64,000 nucleotides of DNA, from NCBI RefSeq assembly GCF_016545825.1, contig NC_052614.1, forward strand, positions 46,131,212-46,195,211. The letters run 5' to 3'. Source of the DNA: Eucalyptus grandis (lineage: Eukaryota; Streptophyta; Magnoliopsida; Myrtales; Myrtaceae). A program made the position numbers and the translations under genes. Numbering within the stretch: position 1 is the stretch's first letter; every line of letters starts with the position of its first letter. The notes beneath the pieces were generated by a model. The model worked only from the letters and a program-made list of their open reading frames with translations. It was not told the DNA's origin and ran no database searches. Of the stretch, positions 47,661 through 58,805 are shown piece by piece.

Positions 47661-48430
47661 TATGTGTATGATGTATGCGAACAAGTTTCAATTACAAATA
47701 TATTCTTGCATAGATAATTTATGTTGTATTAAAAATTCTCAAGCTGAAGAGCTCAATTATCATTCAGTTATAATTGAATTAATCTCATCGCTTATCAATA
47801 AACATTTATAGCTGTTCAACTCATGTTCATGCACATCATCGACGTACCTGGCAATGGCTGGTGTAAAAAGAATTACAGAATCTCTGTATAAAAAAATCGT
47901 GCTTTTCAAACTTTAAATAAATATAGTTTACTAAATTATAGTCAATTCATCATACATGAGTGACAGTTCTGGCGTGTCCGTGTTGTGCCCCTGTGCATAA
48001 CGAAATTGTCATGCCCAATTTGACGGCTAACATTAAGCATTTTTTATCTGACCGTTGGGACTGCGATGGCATCCGATGGACGAGATTTCAAGCCCTCTTA
48101 ACCCGACCGCGGATGTCACCTTCGTCATGCAATAATTTGGAACCTTGCGAGTTCTCCCGACATGACCCGAGTCTAATTCTGCCCCAAAGCCAAATAAAAA
48201 CGAATTTCTCTGAAGTATTTTATTAATATGACATGTTAAATGGGGGAACATCGTGAGTTGTAATCCACTTAGAGAATAATGAACCAAACACTTTTTCGAG
48301 AAAATCAAAAATTAAAATTGAAAAAGTCGTATTCAAATAAAAAAATATATATTCCAAAACCAAATGGTAGATCTCCACAAAATTTCGTGAAAAAGATTAA
48401 GAAGAAACCATAGGCCCAACTCCATATTAT
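47661..48430. other. Intergenic DNA left of the TNL gene
   Basis: No gene recognised. The frame 47,960-48,226 has no domain and lacks support from the duplicated copy A. Confidence 0.4.
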
Positions 48431-48655
48431 AAACAAAATTGACAAATTCATGTTAGAACAAATTATTTACACACCATCCGAAGCCGGTAAGTAGGATGCT
48501 CTTGAATCAATAGAAATACTGCTACATCGATGATTATTTTCATAGATCATACATTTATTGCAAAAAGCAAGTTAGATTTGGAGAGATCAAGTGCTTAGTG
48601 ATATTTCTAAGCCTTGTTCGTGTAGGAGATTGAACGTACGAGATGATATTATTTA

Positions 48656-49765
48656 TGTTAAATTATGTCTCAAGTTTGAATCCATATATGATACCCGATA
48701 CGCACAAAACATGGACATGCTAAAACAAGAAAGATCATCTGCGGAGCATTTGACGAGAAATGGCGTGTGATAGGAGCCGAAAGAATCCTGCCCTCGATCT
48801 ACGCTTCACGTTGAAAATAAAGGCATCAATCCATGGGATTCTTCTCATTTGTCAGCATGAAATTCTGAAGAGTTGTTCGTCCAATTTCTTCTACGCCATT
48901 AAATGCATGCACATGGCCATGCACGTAGAAAACTTGGTCAACACTTGTGGCTTCAGAAGACTATCTCGTAGGCGCCGACTTCTCCTCTCTTCTTGGTCAT
49001 ATTTTGTGGACTTCTTTCGTCTGATTGCGGATAAAGAAAGAGGGAAGATAAAAGCTATTCTACGTGTGTTAGTGCATGCATGATCATACGCTTGCTTCTC
49101 TCCATGAACAAGAAATTTGAAGACTGTAGCCCACCTCTTTTCACGGATCAATGGCACACGTTTGCTGACTATTATCCCTCTTCTCTTCCGCCTCATTAAT
49201 GCGTGCCCATGCACATGCACGATCTGCATGCATGCCTTCAAATATGGTGGGCGTTCGGTGCCGACTGTGGGCTTGTCTTGTGGGCGCCTGCGCTGTATTT
49301 AATGAGGCCATTTACTTTCATTTTTGTCCGGGTCTTTCTGCCCTCCTCGCTAAAAGGAGAAGACGTCGGAAGATGCAGAAGTAGAGCGAAAGAATAGAGC
49401 TCGGCAGAGATAGCGAGAGCAAAAGAGCGAGAGCAAAAGTGAGAGGCTTGAGCTCCGAGAGGTTTGTGCGGAAGTCGAGTCCAGTGAGTGAGTTGAGTTG
49501 TTAAACACCGTGGGTATCGGGTATAAAGTAGGGCTGGGAAACACTTGAGTGCATGTGTGATTGTAATCCTGTAATTCTCCGATTTATAGTGGATTGATTT
49601 GCTGACTCTCCCCGTGGACATAGGTTCCGACATATGGACCGAACCACGTAAATTTCTGGTATCCTTTATTTTTATTATTCCTCATTTTATTTCGATCGAT
49701 TTCTATAACTCCCGACATAATTGCAAAATTTACGATCTGCTTCCGCTGCGACGCCGAGAACAACA
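48656..49765 (+). mobile_element. Solo LTR, 1,110 bp, in the TNL 3' flank
   Basis: It starts TGTTAAATTATG and ends GAGAACAACA, flanked by a perfect 5-bp duplication ATTTA (48,651-48,655 and 49,766-49,770). Copy A of the duplication has no insertion at the matching place (about 33,060-33,075), which confirms the boundaries. A TATA motif (TATAAAG, 49,522-49,528) and the downstream block GGACCGAACCACGTAAATTT are typical of a plant LTR U3-R-U5 in plus orientation. No coding sequence. Confidence 0.9.
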
Positions 49766-49942
49766 ATTTATACTATCTGGGATTTTGTTGAAGAGTATTT
49801 AGAGAACACCTTAAGCATTTTTAAAAAAGGCGAACTTCACATTTTTGTTGCCTCAGTCACCATTGGAATATGAGTCCGTATATTATTTATATCTTTGATG
49901 ACAAATTCCTCCACTCCTCAAAATTCAGGATCTGCTGATCCT

Positions 49943-51217
49943 CTAAGCCTTAACCTGTGCGAGTGGAAGATGTTCGCTTTGAGCTACTCGTTTTCCCCTC
50001 GCCGAATATGTCGTAAGAGCATCAACGTCCCAAGTCTTCAGCTCCTTCCAGTTGGATAGATCAGGTAAGCATAGCCAGGAACTGCAGCGTCCAATTATAA
50101 GACTTTCTAGTGACTCCAGTTTGTCAAGACCTTGAATCTCAACTAGTCTTGGACAGTCCCATACCTCAAGGTCCTCTAGATTCTTGAAGTTAGATAAGTT
50201 GGAAAGGTCTACAACCTCAAGAAGATTGCAATTGTTAACCATAAGTCCCGTCAAACTAAAGGGAAGTTGTCCAATCTTACGCAAGTTCTTGCAATTGATG
50301 ATTTCAAGTCTTTTTATATAGCGAAGGCAACCTGAATATGAGCTTATACTGGAGATAGTCGAGAGTTCCAATTTACAACACGCAATATCAATTGTCTCTT
50401 TTGCAACATGGCGGGAGCCACGCATTGTTCGACAGAAGTCCCCTCTTATAGTTTTCCATCCGATAGTGGTTGAGCCAGTAAAACATAATTCCAAACTTCT
50501 TAAATTCACAAGGTTGGAGATATATGGAGCTTTTTCTGAGGCTCTTGAGGACAGACATAGGCATACCAAACTCTGGGGAAGCTTTGGTACATTCTCCACA
50601 CGAGTTTTTGTTAATACCAAATTTTTCAAGGACGGTAGTCTCACGATATCACCAGGAATTGTCTCTAGCCAATTGCAATTCACTCCATAAATCTCTTCAA
50701 GTTTCTCCAACATCCCAATTGCCTCGGGTAACTTTTGCATGCAACTGTGGCTCATATTCAATGCTTTCAAGCTCCTTAAATTGATAATGGTATTTGGCAA
50801 CTCTGCAATACCTGTGTCTGAGACATCCAACTCAGTTAAACATTTCAACATTCCAATTGAGTTGGGAAGTATCGTTAGGTGAGTAGCTCCACAAATGGCC
50901 AAGTGCTCAAGATTTACGAGTGCTCCGATTGAGCTTGGGACTTGACTAATACTTGTAGGGAAATAATAACTTTCTATAAGCATCTCAGTCAATGCTTCCA
51001 AAGCACCCAATTCAAAAGGAAGGACTTGGAGACGATGACATCCATTTAGATTCAATTGCTTCAAATGTTTCAGATGACCAATGGATCGATTAATCCTTAA
51101 CAAACTTTTACACCCCTTTAGAATTAATATTTCCAAAAATAAATATGCAGAGAGGTCAGGAATTTCCTTTAAGTAGCAGCAACATGATAGATCAAGGACC
51201 TTCAATCTTGTAGTCAC
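49943..51217 (-). CDS. TNL exon: leucine-rich repeats and C-terminus
   Basis: The exon has 424 codons without a break. About eleven plant-type LRRs are visible, beginning LKVLDLSCCCYLKEIPDLS, then LKQLNLNGCHRLQVLPFEL, LEHLAICGATHLTILPNSI, LTELDVSDTGIAELPNTI, LKALNMSHSCMQKLPEAI and onward. A less regular stretch (codons about 230-290) precedes the last repeats, LEVVDLSNLSNFKNLEDL. The C-terminus is short, ending SEHLPLAQVKA, without an obvious post-LRR jelly-roll domain. The start is the splice acceptor at 51,218-51,219, not a Met. Confidence 0.9.
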   Translation of the reverse strand: MTTRLKVLDLSCCCYLKEIPDLSAYLFLEILILKGCKSLLRINRSIGHLKHLKQLNLNGCHRLQVLPFELGALEALTEMLIESYYFPTSISQVPSSIGALVNLEHLAICGATHLTILPNSIGMLKCLTELDVSDTGIAELPNTIINLRSLKALNMSHSCMQKLPEAIGMLEKLEEIYGVNCNWLETIPGDIVRLPSLKNLVLTKTRVENVPKLPQSLVCLCLSSRASEKAPYISNLVNLRSLELCFTGSTTIGWKTIRGDFCRTMRGSRHVAKETIDIACCKLELSTISSISSYSGCLRYIKRLEIINCKNLRKIGQLPFSLTGLMVNNCNLLEVVDLSNLSNFKNLEDLEVWDCPRLVEIQGLDKLESLESLIIGRCSSWLCLPDLSNWKELKTWDVDALTTYSARGKRVAQSEHLPLAQVKA

Positions 51218-53299
51218 CTGTAAAAATAATTATGTATATTCAATGAGTTTGATTTATAAAATTTTGCAGGACATAAACAAATATATCAACTAAGGAAGCT
51301 TTCAACCAAAGTAACTTTATAAATACTCTATGCATATCAATTCCCTAAGCCAAAACCACACTTTGTCTCACACTTTTTTCATTTCTTCTAATATTGTCCC
51401 CAACAACAAATAAAAAAAATGGATATAGTTTCAAATCACCGCTGTATCAAATAATAAAATGACAAAAGAATGCAACCAACATCTCTCTTATGAATTATGA
51501 CATTCCTTTCCAATTTCATCATGAAATTACCGATATTGTCCCCGACACTAGCCTTTATGACTTTTCTATATGAATGCATCATTGAAACGTCAATATAGGA
51601 AATAATTTTATACATCCTCTAACTATCAACTAATCTATATTTGCAGTCTACTACTTTTTGCTTTTTGTTTTTGTTTCATACGTTAAGATAAGGGCGTTAT
51701 TAGCTTTTACATAACCTTTGAAGAGTATAATATCTTTTTATACAATTGATGTACTAAACTAGCCAGTTTGCATTTTCAATTTTACTCGCATCCTATGTAT
51801 AGTACCGATAGTCTTATTCACCAATTAATTTTTAACTTAATTTAAACATCTAATAGTGACAACTCATTCGCTTGATTAGGGAACTCAAAACAACATGAAT
51901 GTTCATATAATGTTCTATAAAAGGCATGTAAATCAATAGATATCAAGCGACAACAATTATCCCATTAGATGATTTAACAATTCTATAAATCACTTGTATG
52001 AATATCTAAATAAGTCATTCCCAATAGTGGAGTTACTAGTAACATGGAACGCAGCTACAATCAATTTGAATTGAAGAAAGTCATCAAGAAAAGATTTGCC
52101 ATAAATGATAGAACAACAATAGCATAGTATCAATGTAAAATTATAAATGCAATACAAATTAATTACCAATAACCAAATCTTAACATCTTTATTTTTTTGG
52201 TAAAGTAATTGTTTGATTCTGAAAAGTAAAAAATGCAATCTTGAAAGATCTAGACATTTGAATACAAAATTGAAAGGATAAAAAATTGTGACTGAAGGTA
52301 ACATTCTTTCCGTTGACCATTGTTTGTACAACCCTTCTATGCCATAAATGTAAAGTAAATGTTTGAGTCAATATACTTCTAGTGAAAAGTCGACATTTAA
52401 GTTTCAAACATATGGAATGAGGGATTGGTGTCATAAGCCTTCTTCAAGACCAACATTTGTTCTATGAATTAAGCCAACGAAATGTAATTAAAAAAAAAAA
52501 AAGATCAATAAAATGATGATCTACAACCCCGTGCGACACAAGAGCTGGTGTGACTAGAAGAAAATATAGCACGTTATACCAAATTATTTGCACACACATA
52601 CCTTGAGTTGAGTCCAACCACCCCAATGTTCGTCTATATTGCTCCATGATAGGTCGAGGATGACTAGATTTTTTGGGCAAAAGTTGGTTGCCTGCATTTC
52701 TTCTGGACAATCCTCCCAGTCTAGCCATCTCAATTCTGAAAAGAGATCATCAAAGTCTCCAGAGAGGGACAGACCACACATTTCTAGAAATCTAATATTT
52801 GGCATTTTGATAAAGTCTTCCGATATCAAAACTAAGTCTTGAGAATGCACAAAAAAGTTCGAATGGTATGCTGCAACAGTTTCGGTACCCTAAATTGAGG
52901 AAAGAGTCGGTTTAATGAGAGGATTTCCAAATAGAGCCTAAAATAAAGCGAAAACAGTCCAAGGAAGAATTCTGTAATGAAAAAGTAGACGAGGGTGCAC
53001 TTAGACTTATACCTTCTTTTGCCAGACAATATTAGGACCTTCTTGATTCCTCCACACCCGATAACCCTTTTTTGGATCTTTGCAATATTCTTCATACACA
53101 ATGCTCCTGCCTAAGTCCTTAAGCTGATCATGCATCCATAGTTTATTCTCTTCTCCAATCTTCACTAAGGACATTAAAAGCAAAACATCAATCCCCTCAT
53201 TCGGAAAAAGTCCACAGTCATCCCACATGTAATATGGATAACTCTTGTGTTGTCCAGCTAGAAAGCAAGCAATATCAAGAAATATTTGTTGTTGCTGAT
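49943..53299 (-). CDS. TIR-NB-LRR (TNL) disease-resistance gene, 5' part missing
   Basis: TNL proteins are intracellular immune receptors: the TIR domain makes nucleotide signals, NB-ARC is the ATP switch and the LRR senses effectors or guarded proteins. Three exons are readable on the minus strand: 53,299-53,013 (end of NB-ARC, cut by the gap), 52,889-52,602 (linker) and 51,217-49,943 (LRR to stop). Junctions are in phase 0: AAG/GTATAAG with TTTAG/GGTACC, then AAG/GTATGTG with TTTTACAG/GTGACT. Introns are 123 and 1,384 bp. The joined frame stays open, so the gene may be functional, but TIR and the P-loop part of NB-ARC are not in the window. A truncated gene is the alternative. Confidence 0.85.
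51218..52601 (-). other. TNL intron between linker and LRR exons
   Basis: This is 1,384 bp of AT-rich DNA with GT and AG ends. Its LRR-proximal 150 bp are shared with the duplicated copy A. The rest has no recognised transposon ends or ORF. It is long for a TNL intron at this place, so a decayed insertion is possible. Confidence 0.6.
52602..52889 (-). CDS. TNL exon: NB-ARC to LRR linker
   Basis: The exon has 96 codons and begins GTETVAAYH, the conserved TNL linker opening. It continues FIKMPNIRFLEMCG, LRWLDWEDCPEEM and NLVILDLSWSNIDEHWGGW. These are the usual first LRR-like strands after the ARC2 domain. Exon length (288 bp) and phase suit the standard TNL gene structure. Confidence 0.88.
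53013..53299 (-). CDS. TNL exon: C-terminal NB-ARC (ARC2) with MHD motif
   Basis: The visible part begins within QQQIFLDIACFLAGQ, a hallmark of TNL NB-ARC, followed by MWDDCGLFPNEGIDVLLLM and the MHD switch motif in LWMHDQLKDLGRSI. It ends VWRNQEGPNIVWQKK at the donor site. The exon continues into the N gap, so the P-loop, RNBS-A, kinase-2 and GLPL motifs cannot be read. Confidence 0.9.
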
Positions 53300-53399
53300 N
53301 NNNNNNNNNNNNNNNNNNNNNNNNNNNNNNNNNNNNNNNNNNNNNNNNNNNNNNNNNNNNNNNNNNNNNNNNNNNNNNNNNNNNNNNNNNNNNNNNNNN
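53300..53399. other. Assembly gap of exactly 100 N
   Basis: One hundred N characters usually mark a scaffold join of unknown size. It falls inside the NB-ARC exon, so the distance and even the linkage between the two sides are uncertain. Confidence 0.98.
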
Positions 53400-54100
53400 T
53401 TCTCCATTGTTAATCACAATTAAGTTAGCCCAAGAAAAGGGAAAAAAATAAGAAGAAAAATCGCCATGTGGTCAACGGAGAAAGTGTCAGTGTCAACTTC
53501 TCCTATAGCCCTACGAGTATGCACCCCCACGCATTTAACTAATTAAACAAGATAAGATTAGACAGTGAAATAAAGAAATGGGAAAGAGTGAAAAATGGTG
53601 ATATGATATGCATCTATATAGTTAAAAGCAGGAACTGAAAAAAAGTTGGAAGGAGACAATGTAATAATGAAATGGGAAGGGAAAAGACAAATGAAGGAAC
53701 CATAGGCAAAGTACGTATGAATTGGGAACGAGTACCGCGAGTCATCTCCTCATAGCTCGCCACCTTGCACGTAGGCCCGGGTTTGACTTCTGACACCAGC
53801 CGCAATCTATGGAAACGTCACCAGACTCGCCTAACAGTGGGCATGCATGAATATTGGGTACGTTAATAGCTCTACGTCATCCCTATTTTGAACCATTCAG
53901 CAATTAACACCTGTCTTGACGGTCCACGTTGTCTCAGTTCAAAGCTGTGTCTCTCTCCTCTTTATTTTCTTTATCCTCTGTCTCTCTCTTCAAAGCCTTG
54001 GCGCACCACTGCAGCTGCTCTAACTTGATGCCCTCTCTACTCTGCAAACCCTCTCTATCCTCTCTCTCCCCTCTCCCCATTAAACTACGTTCCATTACCA
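53400..54100. other. DNA right of the gap, no TNL continuation seen
   Basis: I find no TIR or P-loop sequence on the minus strand here. The minus-strand frame 53,614-53,805 has no domain. The missing TNL exons are therefore in the gap or misplaced. Confidence 0.5.
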
Positions 54101-54278
54101 TTACGAAGTGAAAAAAATTTCCCTTCATTCAAAATGGTTTGCACTCTCCCCCCACTCTGTGCTTAATCAATCTGCTCCCCACTCTCTGAAACTACTAGCA
54201 AACCGTTATGCCTCCACCTTCACTGTCCCCAGCCGCCGCACCAACAGCTTTGCCTTTGGCTTCGCACTAAAGCAATTT

Positions 54279-54327
<49 letters not shown>

Positions 54328-54830
54328 CATGAAGTGCTGAATCTGCTAGTGAACCATGACTATGACGCGCCTCTGTTGATTGCCTTCGCCATTGCCTCTC
54401 GAGCCACCGTGTCGAGGAAATCTACTAGCAAACCACAATGCCGACGCATCTCCGCCTCTGCAGTCACCTCCTGAGCCACCGCACCTCAACGCTAAATCAA
54501 TCTGCTCTATCTCCCCTCCACAAAGCACTGAATCTGCTGGAGAACGCCGACCTCGATGCCGACACGCCTCCGCTTCCACCGTCGCCTCCCCGACCCGCCA
54601 TCGTGTTTTTCCCTCATCCTCCCGACCTCAGCACTGTTCTCTCTTTCTTTTCTCCGCAAAGCACACCTACTCGTGAACGGCAACACCACCAATGTCGTCG
54701 ACGCCATTGCCTCCTAAGCCCCGCCATCGCCGATCAAAGCCCCATTGGCAGCTCTGATACGTCCTCCGCATCTCAAAGGTTAGGGTTTTCTATGGATTTT
54801 GCTCAATAGAGTTTTAACTTCTGTTATAAT
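54100..54830 (+). repeat. CT/GC-rich degenerate repeats ending in a splice-donor-like site
   Basis: Blocks AATCAATCTGCTC, GCTGAATCTGCTAG and a GCCGACGC-to-CTCCGCCTC stretch recur three times (near 54,165, 54,335-54,430, 54,500-54,590), around a CT microsatellite at 54,281-54,323. The segment ends CATCTCAAAG/GTTAGGGTTTTC, a good donor context, so it could be a 5' exon of a lost gene. The Ser/Pro-rich frames do not match a family I know. Confidence 0.4.
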
Positions 54831-55450
54831 TTGCTTATCTGTTTATTGAAGTGAAACGTAGATGAACTTCATTTCATAGATGAAGAATCCCTTGCCACCA
54901 GGTTTTTATGGCTTATATGTGAGTCAATGGAGCAGGTCTTCCAAGCTCTATAATCTCATTGTCTTTGGACAAAAAAGTTCATAAAATTGCTAGGTTTGCC
55001 TTAAATTGTGTTGATCTGGAGTATTGGCTGAGAAAGATGCACGATTCTTTGAAAGTATCAAATGAACTATGATAAGTTTGTTGATTCTTTGAAAGTATCA
55101 AATGAACTATGATAAGTGTATTGGAAGTTTGTTTGAAAATAAATTAAGTGTATGTTTCCTTGTCCCACATAGAAAAAGTGGGAGGAAGTAGACCAATTAA
55201 GTGTGAAGGTTTCTTTAGCATACCTAAAGAAATGATTGGGTATGGGCTAGACCTCACCATATCCACGTGTGGGTGCACGATTTTGTCGCACTTATCATTG
55301 CTCACCCTTTTGAGCTCCTTACCCAGTGAAGTTTTTGTCCTACCCCGGGTCAAGGATTGGAGGCGGCGGCATCGCAAGGTGAGAAGAGAGATAGAAATTT
55401 TCTTGCTTGCACTTGCATCAATCTTCAGGTGTCTTTATTGCATATGAACA
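54831..55450. other. Unassigned DNA with a 40-bp tandem duplication
   Basis: GATTCTTTGAAAGTATCAAA and the following 15 bp occur at 55,043 and again at 55,083. Further on, CCTTGTCCCACATAGAAAAAG (about 55,158) is the type of phrase found near starts of some plant LTRs, and AGACCTCACCATATCCACG follows. A decayed LTR is possible. No gene. Confidence 0.35.
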
Positions 55451-56574
55451 CTCACGTTAATTTAAGTGCCCTAGAATGACGAAGATCAATTCTTTCTCTA
55501 TGCACTTGTCTTCATTATACAGCCCAAGTGAGTCTGTAATTTTACCCTCACCCTAAGACAAAGCAGAAGTTATTGCCATAGCTTAGAGCGCCGGCTGAAG
55601 ATGAAGACTCAAGAGTCTAAATAACGGTGCTTCGATTGAACTTGCCTAGGTCAGTTCCTCAAGCAACAAAAATGAAAAAACTAGGGGTATAAAAAGCAGC
55701 GTACCTGATAAAAGCAAGGTCAAATGCCCATAAATGAAAAGTTGGGATAAAAAATAGGGGCATGAAAAAGCAGTGTGCCTGGTAAAAGCATGGCCAATGC
55801 TCCCAACAAAAAAATACAGTCAATTGTACTCCCAAGAGAAGTTGCTGTTGTGGTTCGATTGATAGAGCCTCCATTTGACAGTCAGAAGAAAGACCAGTGA
55901 CAAATGCCAAGACAGTCACCAATTCTCACCCTCTTACACATGAGTCAAGTCTACATTGCATCCCATTGTAAAGTCTCTTCAGACTATGGCACTTCAATTA
56001 ACGTAGGATTTCATATGTCTATAAACATCACTCGAAGAAGTACAAGCAAGATTACTCTATCTCTTTTCGCAGGGTTCTTGACTTGTAAACCTGAAGATGA
56101 TTGTGCAACATTTTCGTCCATCAACTTCGACCTTAATGGTCCCCTTTGATGAGCCGCTGACCAAGTCTTCATCACAATTTCAACAAATACCTCTCACATT
56201 GGTAAAGTTGTACCACTTGCAAGAATACTCGGACCTCTGCTGACATGGTGATAGTGAGATAGTGTGGTCCTTATAAATCTTGCATCAATGGTCAGAATAG
56301 CCTTTTCCATGAGAGTGAGCGAAAAGTCCTTTCAGACTAAAAGTCCCTCATTTGGCATGCTCAAGACATCTACATTCTAAATGAAAGTTGTCTTTCAAAA
56401 TCTTCCCCAGTGGAATTCGTATGATGAAAAACTGACCAAGTTGTCATGCATGAATCCCATTTGAACTCATGAATTTACAGCATATATAATCATGTGTGCT
56501 TATTGTGCAAATAACAGACATACTCTCAGAGATCAGAGATATTGCCAGGTAAGCATATCCCTATCCCCATTTGT

Positions 56575-57180
56575 CTTAAAGTACCTACCATTGTCCAGGT
56601 ACTCTCTTCTTGTCACTCAACCTATTCGAGTCATCCCTTGAGTTTGGGTGCTTGCAACTGACTAAGTATCCCCTTGTCTCTAAGTACCCACCACTTGCCG
56701 GGTACTCCCTCTTAACGACACTCGACTTGTCTGAGTTGTCCTTAGAGTATTGATACTTGCAACTGTCCAGGTATCCCTTTGCCTTTAGGTACCTCCCACT
56801 GTCTAGGTACCCTCCTATCGACACTCGACCTAGTCGAGTCGTCTTCGGAATTTAGATGCTTAAGACTAACCAAGCATCCCATTGTCCATGAGTGCCTATC
56901 ATCATCTGGGTACTCTCCCTTATTGACACTCAACCTACCTGAGTTGTCCCCAAATAATATTAGTAGATGTTCAAGCATTCCACTGCGTTGTGCACCTGCG
57001 GTTACCCAGGTATGCTCTCTTATCATCATGACACTTGGACTTGCCTGAGTGGTCCCAAATCATATCATTAAATACTTGTGTTCATCCAAGTATTCCAGTA
57101 CTTTGTACACCTGCGGCTACCCAGGTGTTCCAGCCCTTTTAAGTGCATGTGGCCATCCAAGTAAGCCTTGTGCTACATTC
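56575..57180. repeat. Tandem array 1, about 104-bp units
   Basis: The phrase GTACCTACCA and variants occur at 56,581, 56,684, 56,789 and 56,892, spaced 103-105 bp, each followed by GGGTACTCTC-like and CACTCGACCT-like phrases. Two more diverged units (GTGCACCTGCGGTTACCCAGG, GTACACCTGCGGCTACCCAGG) extend it to about 57,180. Confidence 0.75.
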
Positions 57181-57184
57181 AAGT

Positions 57185-57560
57185 TTATGTTACCAGGAGG
57201 TGAGAGATCTTCATGAATATCCAAGATACGTCCTTGATATTCCCATTACCAGGAGGTGAGAGACCTTCATGAATATGCGAGGCACATCCTCGATATTCCC
57301 TTTTACCAGGAGGTAAGAGACCTTCATGAATATCCCAGGTATGTCCTCGATATTCCCCTTTACACCTTCATGAATATCCAAGGTACGTCCTCGATATTCC
57401 AACTACCAGGAGGTGAGAGACCTTCATGAATATGCAAGGCACGTCCTTGATATTCCCAATTACCAGAAGGTGAAAGACCTTCATGAATATGGGAGACCCA
57501 TCCTCGATATTTCCACATACTAGGAGGTGAGAGACCTTCACGAATATCTCCGGTACGCCC
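57185..57560. repeat. Tandem array 2, about 57-bp units
   Basis: ACCAGGAGGTGAGAGACC followed by TTCATGAATAT and CCTCGATATTCCC recurs about seven times, at roughly 57,192, 57,248, 57,305, 57,362 (5' part lost), 57,406, 57,463 and 57,520. Confidence 0.85.
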
Positions 57561-57574
57561 TTGATTCTTCCTTC

Positions 57575-57794
57575 AGAGTTTTGTACTTGTGATCATCCAA
57601 GTACCCCTTCAATACTTGTGAACATCCAAGTATCCTCCAAGAGTTTGTACTTGTAATCATCCAAGTACCCCTTCGATGCTTGTGAACATCCAAGTATCTT
57701 CCAAGAGTTTGTACTTGTGAACATCCAAGTATCTTCCAAGAGTTTGTACTTGTGATCATCCAAGTACCCCTTCGATACTTGTGAACATCCGGGT
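57575..57794. repeat. Tandem array 3, about 65-bp units
   Basis: GTACTTGTGATCATCCAAG alternates with ACTTGTGAACATCCAAGTAT and CTCCAAGAGTTT. The array is cut at 57,794 by the nested retroelement and continues at 61,853-61,896 (GGTATCCTCTAAGAGTTTG). Confidence 0.85.
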
Positions 57795-58791
57795 TGTTAG
57801 GGAAATCCCTTATGATGTTTTGAAGATGACAAAATAAATCAAAAGCTACTAACATGTTTGATGGTTGAGTAATAGACTATGCAGATGATATAACGTGTAA
57901 AAGATATTATCAAAGTCTATACTTGGAAGAACCGGAAGGCCGGACTCTATACGGAAGCGAACTAGAAGACAGACTCTATGCTGGCGAATATGTTCAAACT
58001 CAGATTGTAAAGTCTATTGCACTCAGACTCAGATTGTAAAGTCTATGGCTCTCAGACTTTACATCCAGATTCGACAGAACGTAATTCAAGCCCAATCATA
58101 TAACGGCTAGTGATCTGGTTTGGATTCCACATCAATATTGATTTAATTGACTCAATCTAATTAATTGACAATTGGATCTTGAAAACAAGATCTTTCTATA
58201 CGAAGGAGCTTTACTTATGGAAACCAAGATTCTGTTTGTATGGGCGATCGGAATCAATTTGGGATTCTATCTTTGTCACTCAACGGCTACCAAATCTTCT
58301 AGATACAGAGCTGTCCAATGGGTATATTGGAAGACGATCCTCAAGATACTGTCCAACGGCTAGTTTGGAAGTGGAGAAGTATTTAAGGAGATGAAGGACC
58401 GATGAGCAAGTAAGAGACGGAGCGTAGAATTTATAATTCCAAAGTCTGAGCGACCTTCGATCATACACTTGTCTTTGGTGAGCTTAAACGTTTGTGATCG
58501 TGAGAGAAATACCAAAAGAGTGACTTAGTGAGATAGTGTAATCTACTAAGCGTTTGCACTCGAAGTTGTAATCTCTTGTTGATTGCATAGTGGAATCCAG
58601 CCAAGAAGGCTGTTAGCGTGGGAGAGTGGACGTAGGCTTGGATTAAGCCGAACCACTATAAACCTTGTGTTCTTATTCTCTTCCCTAACTCATTTGTTTT
58701 ACTCGAAGTTTATTTTACTCCGCATATATTTGCCAAGATTTATTTTAAACACCTATTCACCCCCCTCTAGGTGTTCATTCTAGCACTCTCA
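57795..58791 (+). repeat. 5' LTR of the LARD-like element
   Basis: TG...CA ends. It contains a repeated CAGACTCAGATTGTAAAGTC block near 58,010-58,045, and TAAGCCGAACCACTATAAACC near 58,645 with an embedded TATAAA. Confidence 0.92.
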
Positions 58792-58793
58792 AT

Positions 58794-58805
58794 TGGTATC
58801 AGAGC
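58794..58805 (+). other. Primer binding site
   Basis: TGGTATCAGAGC, the standard plant Copia site for initiator tRNA-Met, starts three bases after the LTR end. Confidence 0.92.

Larger units (their letters stand above)
48430..51370 (-). repeat. TNL-bearing duplication, copy B
   Basis: This is the partner of 32,840-34,620. It keeps the open LRR exon and splice acceptor and has acquired the LTR at 48,656-49,765. Outside the LTR the two copies align with many substitutions and small indels, so the duplication is not recent. Confidence 0.8.

Noticed and set aside
53614..53805. Frame right of the gap as a missing TNL exon
   Set aside because: It has no TIR or NB-ARC motif, and its sequence contains none of the conserved phrases seen in the exons left of the gap.
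55842..55900. tRNA gene around TGGTTCGATTGATAGAG
   Set aside because: There is no acceptor stem pairing and no D-arm or anticodon arm can be placed around it.
58172..58363. Repeated short frames in both LTRs of the LARD-like element
   Set aside because: They occur at the same place in both LTRs because the LTRs are copies; no domain is seen and they cross the expected promoter region.
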